Assembly (NCBI RefSeq): GCF_000524195.1
Contig: NW_020170400.1
Span: forward strand, 165,559 to 194,543
DNA from: Echinococcus granulosus
Taxonomy: Eukaryota; Platyhelminthes; Cestoda; Cyclophyllidea; Taeniidae
Direction: 5' to 3'
Length of the DNA: 28,985 nucleotides
This document shows, piece after piece, positions 1-9,098 of this stretch. Each line of letters starts with the position of its first letter. The first letter of the stretch is position 1. A model generated the notes under the pieces. The model had not been told where the DNA came from and ran no database searches. It worked only from the letters and a program-made list of their open reading frames with translations. The translations under genes were made by a program, and so were the position numbers.

Positions 1-147
1 GGCTGCCTTCGTAGCAGCTGCATTGATAGTGACTTCAGACCTGATGTTGTGATTCTTAATGGAATAGGTGTGAGTGACAGATATGCGAGAGGTGCTTGCG
101 GCTTGCTCATCTCCCTTCTGGACATTCGATTGGAATAACATGTCCAT
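1..147 (-). CDS. Possible 5' part of an unrecognised gene, running off the left edge
   Basis: On the minus strand a frame opens at an ATG whose codon occupies 147-145 and stays open for 49 codons to the window edge. The product begins MDMLFQSNVQKGDEQ and later reads TYSIKNHNIRSEVTINAA, rich in Ser, Thr and Asn; I recognise no family. A second ATG lies two codons downstream. The frame also runs upstream of this ATG, back to a stop near 215, so an internal exon beginning at the AG near 128 is an alternative. There are rivals in the same 130 bases: another minus frame is open, and plus frame 1 is open to a TAA near 138. The local sequence is richer in G+C than its surroundings, which lengthens frames on both strands. 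I prefer the minus frame only for its amino-acid composition. The call is tentative. Confidence 0.28.
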   Translation of the reverse strand, partial: MDMLFQSNVQKGDEQAASTSRISVTHTYSIKNHNIRSEVTINAAATKAA

Positions 148-1867
148 ATTGAATGGTAGAAGGTATGGTGACAAGGAAAGTTTGGGGTGGGAAGGAAAAT
201 GATGCTATGTACAGGAAGGAATACGATTTCGATTTGTTGTTTTTTTTTAAGTCCCGGCTATCTCATAAATATAAGGGGAAATCATCCACCTGTTTTTGTT
301 ATCTATTTTGTCATAGCTTCCTATGTTCCTGTTCTGGAAAGCACAAATTCCTCATCACAACCTAACCGTCTGCCTAGGGTTGAAGTCTTCCTTGATATCT
401 TGCATAGATTATGTGCTTGATGGATCATCGTTTGGTTTAGGAATTTTGCCCCTTCACACTTCATCGCACACTCTGACTCCTGAGTTTGCGTGACCACTTA
501 AACCTTCATCGTGATAATACAGCAGAATTCAGAGCAAAGAAAGGATTTTTTCAAAGATGGGAAAGTAAATGTCAGTAAGCTTCCAGGGGAAGTTATTTCT
601 GCAAGGAAAATTTCTTGGGTAGTTAAATATTTGACAGAACACTTAATAAAGTGGATTAAAAGCTAATGATTTACCAATTATTTATTTTATAATGGCTTTC
701 TTTATCACCATTTGTTTATTAAAATGATGTAATAAAACTCAGCCGACTTAACCTGCTTTAAATTGGACTCGTATAATTCATCTAAATTCAGGAGTCAATT
801 CTCACGGTTGGGAGCTACTTCAATTCCACTATTCCTTTGAGATAGCCACTCCGAAGTACCCCCAAATAAAGTTGGGTGGACATATTCTGTCCAGTAGAAT
901 TTACATACTGTCAAAGTTAAGTCAGTCAAAAATGCTTTTTGACCCTCTTTATTGCTTTGCCCAAATGAGAAATGAAAAGGTGAGGATAATAATTTATTGT
1001 TCGGTGTTTAAATGAACCAGAGTTTAATGGTTCTGCTGAATGGGTGGGTACTAAAAGTGGAATAAAAAAGTGGAGAAAAAAGAGGACTTTTACTCTCTGA
1101 AGTGATTGTGAACTATCTCTATTGATCATTCTACTTAATGCTCAAGAATCACGTCTTATTTTAATTGTGCATTATCTCTAATAAATATTTTTTAAGGTTT
1201 ACAAAATTTAACTTAGGAAAATAATATGATTATAGGCTCCGTGAAGGAAATACGTGCGTATCACTAATTTGTTCCTTGGTAATAGAAAAGTGATTTTCCC
1301 TAATGACATTTTTGGTCGCTTTAATAAGTTATTGGAATTGGACCCATCTTTCAGATAGGGAAAAAGGAGTCGAGCGCTTAGTGTTTCCTAACTACGGACA
1401 TCGTATAACCTTACCTTGAGCAGATTGTTGGGTAAAAAAGTCCAATTTGTTGACGAAAAAGTGCCGGGAATGTAAGACTGCTCGAAGTGTAATATGCATG
1501 AGTTATTGAGAATTTCCTTGGCAATCGCTGTAATGATTGCTGCAAAATACGTGGATTACAAAGCATGGATAGGAGTGTAAAGCTGATCTATGCAATTTGG
1601 ACTTGGTAGCTTTTTGCTTTAACCTCGGCTAGCTGCAGAGGTGTGTAGTATTCTTGCCAAATTTGTGTTAGGCCTGGAAGGACCTGAAAGAAATAATTTA
1701 AGTAATTTGGTTAAGATGAAGCTAAATGCAAATGTAAATACCCTGTCTTCAGGAAGATTCGCCATTCTTGATAGTATGGAGGAGTCCTACGTACTGATTT
1801 AAGTAAATGCATGATATATTTTGTCCGGTGAATTCGTGATAGAAGTACGCTTATAAAAATTTCACCA
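148..1867. other. Non-coding stretch, no gene seen
   Basis: AT-rich DNA with a T run of about nine bases near 240. It contains only short frames of chance length, the longest about 77 codons. If the left-edge gene is real, its promoter should lie in the first few hundred bases here, but I see no convincing core promoter element. Confidence 0.5.
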
Positions 1868-2485
1868 GCATACAATAACAGGCGACAATAGGCTACAAAG
1901 GCTAACATTTTGCAGGCCCACACTTTCCTCACCTTATTACGAATGCAACGTAGTTTCATTGATCTTTGACTGACACCCGACAAATTGTGACATTTTAGCC
2001 TTACCTGTCTTTGACAAAGCGAATATCTCATTAGTTACATAACCTTTAATCATACACTCACTATCACTTAAACCCACTCCACATTTCAGTGCCATGCAGC
2101 ACTTCAGCACTACTTCAACACGGCGCTGCATTGCTTCCTTCACATGCGCAAGGTATACTGGAATGGAATGCACACCTGACTATCCTCTTGGAATTGTTTA
2201 CTTGCCGAGGTCCATATAACAAGTACGTCTAAAATTTCTCATACTTTGAATGATGCAATCAGATGATGTGTGAGAAAGTCTTCCCATTCTCCTGAACTAA
2301 ACATCAGTAGAGAGGTAGAGAAGAAACAATAGGTATTCTCATTCCTACAAGACAGCTTAACATGATGCAGTGCAGCATCTCATATACCTAAAACTCCACA
2401 GTTCATGCCTCATGAGGTCACAAAACTGACTCGTCAGAGAATTTGCACTATAGGCTGGGATGGAGGGACAAAAAGGAATGCTCTT
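1868..2485 (-). repeat. Dispersed repeat, copy M (minus strand)
   Basis: This is the reverse-complement partner of the segment at 4440-5023. Ungapped matching blocks, counted by hand, are 2146-2072 against 4775-4849 (58 of 75 identical), 2381-2334 against 4537-4584 (35 of 48), 2006-1959 against 4885-4932 (34 of 48) and 1933-1868 against 4958-5023 (40 of 66). A 25-base block at 2432-2408 matches 4496-4520 at 21 positions. The order and spacing of blocks agree, apart from one 30-base length difference. Read on the minus strand, the copy has a pyrimidine-rich tract (about 2480-2456) ending in TATAG near 2448, and an ACAG|GTAAGG site at about 2005. A 78-codon frame at 2173-1937 covers the most conserved core. 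I know no named family for it. A non-autonomous mobile element or a decayed duplicated exon would both fit. No terminal direct repeats or target-site duplications were evident by eye. Confidence 0.85.
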
Positions 2486-4439
2486 ACATCGACCTCATTG
2501 CCATCATTTTTAAATCTTAGATAATATTCCTTTTCTTGTCAACCGAGTTCCAGAATTGCATAATCACACGCGAACTAGACTGGATATTTGGATGAGAAAA
2601 AAGCGTGATTGACCAAAATAAAGGACGTTGCGCTTACTTTGTTTACTTCTAGAAATCTTTTGGAAATGTAAATTTCATGGTAAAATATACCTCAATGAAA
2701 AAGTCTTCCACAGTGAATGGTGTTTATTTAAGCAAAAAGACTCACTAGCAAGGCTTAACTTTGCCTCTGTACACTTAATTTTTCCCTACTCCCTCCTGTG
2801 ATAAAATTTTGTTATTAAGTGTTTTTAAACTACTTATATACTGAACCCCACTGCCTGATTCCTCTTTGATAAAGAAATATCATCCCACTTTTAAGCATTT
2901 ATTTTACTCAGAATTCTCAACTATTTTAAAGGTGTACTTGGTGCAAATAATGTCTGTTTCCGACGGAAATAAGTCCAAAAGATGTCTAGAACATACTCAA
3001 ATAAGTTGCTTGAAAATTTGGGCACCAAGACATAAAATAAAAGCCAACTTTTTTAAGCAAGGCTTTTAAAAAACTCCAGATATCCTTATTTATTTTATTA
3101 AAAAAGTTCTTAATGCGAGGAAAAAATTATTATAAATGGAATTTTTTAAGTGCAAAGCCATTATCAAACGTAATTACGGCTAACAAGTCAGGGTAGATTA
3201 AATAAATAAGTAGGCAGTGTACACTGTGTGTAAACCATCAGTTTGTCAATTAAAATTCAAAATATTACGAGGGAAAGGTAAATCAGGTGGAAAAAGCCAC
3301 AGGGATTATAAGAAATTTTGTATCATGCTTTTACAGATCAGGCATCTTGCTGGTCGGTGCAAATCAGCAGGAGCAAAGACAGCCATTTGCAATCCATTTT
3401 AAAGGCAGTCAGCCTTATTCTGAAAATTTTTACTACTCTTCTGCATACTATAAGAAATATATTTTTAAATATTGCATTCGCAACTAAGTAGCGCATTTAA
3501 ACTGTGACGAAAGAAATAACTACGGTGCACTTTTGAAATCAACAATGGACATCATCGTACAGTTGTTAATTTAGTTGGAAAAAGGTCTTCTCTTCTGACA
3601 GGACAGATCTCATGAGGAGCCCAAAAACAGCTGAGTGTTAACTTGTGTGACTTGGGAAATAAAATACTACTAAAGAAATGGGAAACGGTATGTGCACCAT
3701 AAATTCAACCCTAAGATAACCTTAAAGGCAATTTTCATTCTTCTTTATGTCCAATAGAGGGGATAAAAGAAGTGAAGTCCTAATTTACTTGATTAAATCT
3801 CGGAAGAGGAGGAGGATAAAAAGTGGACAAGGGCAAGAAGAGACACGGTTATGAAGAAGCAGCGTCTTTTTAGAAGACAAATTACTGTTCCGCTTGCGAT
3901 ATGGTGATCGAGTTCAAGCTACATGGTCCAAAGTGGAGAAAAGTTAACATCGATGAGCGGAGTTGCACTATACCATAAAATGCCTTCCCATTTAGCCTGG
4001 ACAACTTGCTAGTTCCGAATCCGAGTTTTGGGAAATCGGACATACTACTATTTAGAAGAAACAGTAGCTCTTGTTCAAAGCAATTTAAGAATTCGAGTGG
4101 ATTTCTATCCTGAAAAGTAAACAACGTCAAAAAATTTCTTTATTAGCTATGAAAATGTGATTTGAAGGCAGTTTGATGGATTCAAACATAAGCACTACTT
4201 TTAACGACTTGTTAGGATCACGTTCAGAATTAATCACCTAAAGAAGTGGAAGAGTTGTAGCGCAGGTGGTGTGAGGTAAACATTAGGTTCCAGCATAGAT
4301 GTCGATCGGTGAGGGACTGCAATAGCCTCAACCCTGGATAAGACCTTGGCAATTCTCCTGTTTTAAAAAGTTTATTCAAGACGTTAACGGTCTACCTCTA
4401 ACCATTACTGTTTTTATAGCGTGAGATAGAGATCTACAA
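2486..4439. other. Spacer between the inverted repeat copies
   Basis: About 1.95 kb of AT-rich DNA between the two arms. Frames here reach only about 82 codons (4130-3882, minus) and resemble no known protein. I see no transposase or reverse transcriptase remnant, so nothing suggests that the arms bound an autonomous element. Confidence 0.5.
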
Positions 4440-5023
4440 TAGAATGTCTTCCTTCCTCCCTTTGTTTCTCCCATTTTGCAGTGCATTTTTCACACGAGTC
4501 AGTTTTGTGATGGGATGAGGTACGAGGATGGAATGTGAGATGCTGCGTTGCATTGTGTCCTGTTGCCTAGTGGGAGTGAGAGTAGGTAATTCTTTCCACT
4601 TGCTCCGCTTAACTACTGATGGGTATTTCAGGGAAACGAGGGGATTTTCTACGGCATTGCTTAGTTTTATCGTACAAAGCAGCTAGATATCAGGAGTAAT
4701 CGTTCTTGGATTTTAGCGAGCGAGTATTTCCAAGTGGACGGTTGCGTGGGCACTCAAGTCCTGTCCCCCTAACCCATGTAAAGGAAGTACCGCAGTGCTA
4801 CGTTAAAGCAGTGCTGGAGTGTTGTGTAGCACCGAAATGTAGAGTGGGTGTATGCAGTAGTGAGATGCTAATTCAGCCAAGGAGAGGTAAAGTAGAAATG
4901 TCCCAAACAGTCAGGTGTCGGCCAGTAATCAAGTGTATCTCATTGCTGGTTTAAAATGGGGAAAGAAGTGCAAACATGCAAGTTGACAGTCCTCTAAGCT
5001 TATTGTCAATTAGTAATGCATGC
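4440..5023 (+). repeat. Dispersed repeat, copy P (plus strand)
   Basis: This is the plus-strand partner of copy M, about 74% identical over the three best blocks (127 of 171 positions, ungapped) and weaker, about 61%, at its right end. It has a long pyrimidine tract at about 4447-4474 ending in TTTTGCAG at 4481, which looks like a strong 3' splice site, and GAG|GTAAAG at 4884-4892 at the position homologous to the GTAAGG of copy M. The interval between these signals is 405 bases here and 443 in copy M. An 82-codon frame (4706-4954) includes HVKEV, ECCVAPKCRVG and GKVEMSQ, matching HVKEA, KCCMALKCGVG and GKAKMSQ in copy M. The left boundary is approximate. The family is unidentified. Confidence 0.85.
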
Positions 5024-6118
5024 ACTTTGATAATTGTGTGCATATAACTGTTTAATCGTCTAGGTTGCTTGTTCCTCTGTAGTTAATAACAAAGGGTCTT
5101 TATCTGTCTGCCGCGTTTTATACCGACTCATTATCCGATTCGAATTGGTTACCCCAGTTTCTTTCAGTACCGTATGAATCTGATGAGACAGTAGTAGAGA
5201 ATATATGATGGAGTGTCAACGATGGCCTGACACAGGTCTCTGCTTTACAGACAGAATCGCGCATTTTACAAGCCCTTTACAATTACCATTAGTCATAGAT
5301 CAAACCGTAGTAACAATAATTCAACTTTTGCCACTTAAACAAACTGTTGCTTTCCCTTGAATGATCACAGTACATTCCTGGTTCCACTGCCAAAAGAGCA
5401 TCCAAGTAAGAAATCATCAAGGACAGAAAACAGGAAATACTCAGAGAAAACGGAGGTCATATGATGTTTTAACATAACGGGTAGATGGTTTCCATTTTCT
5501 GCGACATTTTGCCCTCGTTTTTACTCCTTTCCTTCATTTATGGTCACTTTAGTACTATGCAGTCATCCATTAGGGCTGTTTCTATAGTGTGGAAATCTGA
5601 AAAAGAGTAAAATTCCCACATTTATGTCATTATTATCCTTTTAATGTATGGCTTCGGCTCTTTCAATACATCCTTCGTCCTGCAACGTGTGAGGTAGTGG
5701 AACTTGTTGACCAGTCGAATTTATGCTCATTGGCTCTTCTCTTTTGCGTCTTGACAGATTTGGCTATTAGGAACAGATGTTCATCTCCAATGACGCATTT
5801 GGCGTAATAACAGGCTGCTCCGCTTAGGAACGAGGCTTGTTTGGAGTAGTAATGAAGAACATCATAAAGGATAAAAACAAATACCATAGCACTGCTAAAT
5901 TTTATTCTCTCCCACTAATCACCTTCTTCCCTCATGATATGGAGTTTCAACTACTCCACTCCTTTGGTGTCTTTTAGAATCTTACCCCAGAAGATACAAA
6001 GTGCACTCGAAAGAAACGTCAAATTTACTTTTGTTGGGGGAAATATTGGACTTAAACTACAACGCTAGGGAAGATCACACCAGAAGCATCCCTTACATTG
6101 AGTCGATAAAACTACCTC
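5024..6118. other. Non-coding stretch, no gene seen
   Basis: AT-rich sequence with no frame above about 74 codons and no repeat that I could match elsewhere in the window. Confidence 0.5.
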
Positions 6119-6145
6119 GGGGAGGAGGGGAGGAAAAGGAAAAAA
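6119..6145 (+). repeat. Uninterrupted purine tract
   Basis: Twenty-seven consecutive purines, G-rich on the left (GGGGAGGAGGGGAGG) and A-rich on the right. Such tracts can form triplex DNA or exclude nucleosomes. No gene start is close enough to assign it a role. Confidence 0.8.
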
Positions 6146-6396
6146 TCCCACAGATTGGTACTGACTTTTCGTGAGGAATGCCCCATTCGTATTAAAGTGT
6201 AAACTTTAGTGAAGAAGATAAATAAGAGACAGAGGTCAAAGTCTCGTGCACCATTCGATTGTAGACTCAATAATTTAAATCAAACACACAATACAGATGA
6301 CTCATTTGCTGTCCTGTTGTTATCACTTGTCACGGTGTCATTAGTCATGCCTGTCCCTTACCATCTGTTACCTCTCAAGGGAGTGGTGGGGTGGGA

Positions 6397-6428
6397 GGCG
6401 AAGGAAAGCGCAAATTCGCCCCTTCGCC
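6397..6428. repeat. GC-rich inverted repeat (hairpin)
   Basis: GGCGAAGG at 6397-6404 pairs perfectly with CCTTCGCC at 6421-6428 around a 16-base loop. It stands out as a GC-rich island (about 6380-6470) in AT-rich DNA. GGGAGG just outside the left arm and CCTCCC about five bases beyond the right arm could extend the pairing. Confidence 0.6.
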
Positions 6429-7766
6429 TAATTCCTCCCAAAGGCCAAGAGGCTTCGCGTGTTGTGTCGGTGTTTTTGTAGGTGTGTGTGCCGTCCTCCT
6501 TATCAGAAGGTGAAGAAGCAGTAAGCGCTAATATTATCAAGGCATCCAGGCATTAAGTTCCTTTCCTTCCATTATGTAGAATTCGTTAATTTGTTAACAG
6601 GATAACGCCTCTAGCGATACTAGATATTAAGGAATTTTAAAAAGACTCCAAAAAGTGCCTTTGTTAAATCGAACACCATTACAGCACCTAAAGTATATTT
6701 CTTTCTCAACGAGGCCCAAGCTTGCAGCAGGGTCCAACTCTATGCAGGGTTTTATCTAACTGGAGCCACTTCCCTTTCTATTTACCTTCAAATGTCTATT
6801 CTCTTTTGGAAATGATTATGAAAATGTCAGCTATCAAAAGGTAATCCTTATCACTTCAGAAGCTATCATCGGGAAGATAAAGGCAAAGCAAAACCCTCTT
6901 TTTGCCCATCTATTCAAAAACGTAGAGCTTCTCTTAGGTCAGTTTTGCAGTATTTATTTGCGTAGAATGCCTTACTTTGGCTTTAAAAAGCAAGAATATT
7001 GCTTTCTTTTCACTAAATGCCTGGTCTTGGCTTTTCTGAATAAGTAGGAAATTTTTCTTACACGTCGTTGCATTATAAAGTGTTTCCAATATGAATCTTA
7101 AGCGCTATTGTTGAGGCCGCAGTAGGTGGGCAACAAGAGTGAAAGGATAGGTTCTTCATTGCACCACACACCTACCAAAAAAGAGAGTAGATTTTGGGCG
7201 ATGAAGACGTGAACTGTGGAGTGAGTAGTAAGCGGATCCGTTGAGACTAGTAGGTGGTATATAAGCTTGATACAAAAGCCTTTCCTTGTTACAACTCAAT
7301 CAACAGAAGCAGTTTCCTAAAAACTGCAATTTTGTAAGGAAAAAAAAGCTATAAGTCACAAACTGACAACAATTTGAGAATTTGGTTATCTATTAATGCG
7401 TGTGGATGGGGTTTACTTGGTAACCAGCTGCTAAGAACTTAACATTCTGTATAGGTGTAAATGACTTGTTTGGGCACTCATGTCAGAGCGTATTGAAAGT
7501 CCTAGCCTTGTTAATCTTGCAAAGAGGAATAGTTGCCGTGTTTTATCCAATAGAAACTGCTTTAGGTTAACTTTTTAAAGTGTCTGAGAATTTTGACTAA
7601 TTTTTTATGGCTAGTGATTGCCATATATGATACCCTTTTTATGGAGCGTTAACCGGCCTTGAGCAGTATGAAACCGGTGCATTTCCCTTCGCTAACACGG
7701 GTCATTTGCCGAACAGGAAAAAAACTTCAGCTGCAGCGGAATTGACGAGATGCATCAAATATCATC
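6429..7766. other. Non-coding stretch, no gene seen
   Basis: No frame of note. A TATA-like TATATAAG occurs at 7258-7265, but nothing gene-like lies downstream on that strand, so it is not called a promoter. Confidence 0.45.
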
Positions 7767-8015
7767 TCACATGCTAGAGGATTTTATAGATGGCATTGCT
7801 AGTTTGAGGTGGTCTCCAAAGCCCCTACTACAATGTGATGACCGATGTGGGAGGTTGTCAAAGGAGAGCGCAGTGGGCTGTGCGGGGAGGAGAATCTGTT
7901 TTGTGATTTGACGTCTTGTTTGGATACGCACGCGTTCTTCTGTCTCCTCCTGTTGTATTTCCTTTCGCCAGCATGACCTTTGGATCAAAATCGCACAGAT
8001 CCATTTCTCAATCCC
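7767..8015 (-). other. Candidate terminal exon, unrecognised product
   Basis: On the minus strand a frame of 82 codons opens immediately after an AG at 8017-8016 (context ACTAG) and ends in TGA at 7769-7767. The peptide is highly charged at first, including CWRKEIQQEETEERVRIQ and RRQITKQILLPAQP, then becomes Ser-rich. It has no ATG near its start, so it would have to be an exon. The AG is preceded by only a weak pyrimidine tract. A frame of this length is expected several times by chance in a window of this size and composition. I list it because the amino-acid make-up is more protein-like than that of most frames here. Confidence 0.15.
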
Positions 8016-9069
8016 CTAGTATTATACAAAATCACAGTCTTTTAACTTAAACACGATCTTTGGATTTATGCAATAGTCTACACTCAAACAGTTAAGATGG
8101 ATGTCAGGTCCCGGATTGAGGTTTTAGGCTATACTAAAACTTCTTTCCCTTCCTATAGGGTTTTTATGACCTACGAGGGAGCCAAAACTGCACGATGCTT
8201 GCATCTTCATTGAATTAGCCCCCCGACATCTTCAATAAAAAAGACCCTTTGGCTACTTTATTCGAGGCCTCATCGAAAAAATCGCTAATGTGACAATCCG
8301 CTGTGCCAACGACTAGTTGTTTATAGTTTTATAAGTTGTGCTTTGCTTTTTTATAATACCAACTTCTAATAAATTTTCTACACTTTCTGTTTAAAAATTA
8401 ACGATAAATTCATTATTTCTCCATAAAAAAGTAACAATTGCAGGACTTCATTGGAAGTCGATTTTAACCGATCAAGGACGCCTAAATTAAATAGAAACGA
8501 ATGCTTGTCTGTCAAAACCCAAAAAGAACCTGTTGCATTATATATCTCTTTTAATATGACAAAGGATGAGGCAGAAGGTGAGGTTCATCCGAAATAAATC
8601 CCAAGAAGGACGGTCAACTCTCTTCAATACCGTCTAGTTTGTAACTGATAAAGTGGAATATTTTGGTGTTGCATGAGGACCACTATATGCCTGGTAAAAG
8701 ATTTAATCACCTTAAAGTAACAATGAATGACTTCTTTATTTAACAATAAAAATAGGGAAAAACTGAAGTCTATAAAATTATTAGTCTGTAAAGGCTGTTA
8801 AAAAATTCCATGGCAAAGACCTGGGTGATTTCTGGAAAAAATGGAAGATTAAACATAACATTTGGCACAATTAAACATATTTTGACAGATTTTATAGAAT
8901 TAATGGAGACCTTTAATCATAAATTATTTTACAAGTAAAAATGATGTGAGTTATTCGAGAATAACTCTTTACCGTCACCCACTTGCAGGCTGTAAAACCA
9001 GAGTTACCCTATTTTTTGTGTCTGCAACGCAGGTCTGTACATTGAATGCACAAGAGGTTTTTGCCAGCC
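8016..9069. other. Non-coding stretch with one strong palindrome
   Basis: AT-rich, with only short frames. The one distinctive element is the quasi-palindrome at 8948-8967, listed separately. Confidence 0.45.
8948..8967. repeat. 20-bp quasi-palindrome
   Basis: GAGTTATTC and GAATAACTC form perfect 9-base arms separated by only two bases (GA). The short centre suits a dimeric protein-binding site or a cruciform better than an RNA hairpin. No flanking gene supports a specific regulator. Confidence 0.6.
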
Positions 9070-9098
9070 TCTTTTCTCTTTCTCTCTCTCTCGCTCTT
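9070..9098 (+). repeat. CT microsatellite
   Basis: A pyrimidine run, mostly (TC)n with a CTTTTCTCTTT start and a single G near its end. The overlapping frames at about 8946-9233 on both strands owe their Ser/Leu or Arg/Glu runs to this repeat and are not genes. Confidence 0.85.

Noticed and set aside
1868..5023. The two repeat arms as terminal inverted repeats of one intact DNA transposon
   Set aside because: The 2-kb interior has no transposase-like frame, the arms differ at about a quarter of positions, and no flanking target-site duplication is visible. It remains only a formal possibility.
5140..5165. GATTCGAATTGG as a tRNA B box, and CCAGGTTGAATCTGG near 21355 as a tRNA-like T arm
   Set aside because: Flanking bases do not form the T stem in the first case, the second lacks the TTC core, and no A box or acceptor stem accompanies either.
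7258..7265. TATATAAG as a TATA box
   Set aside because: The motif is common in AT-rich DNA and no gene-like sequence follows it on that strand.
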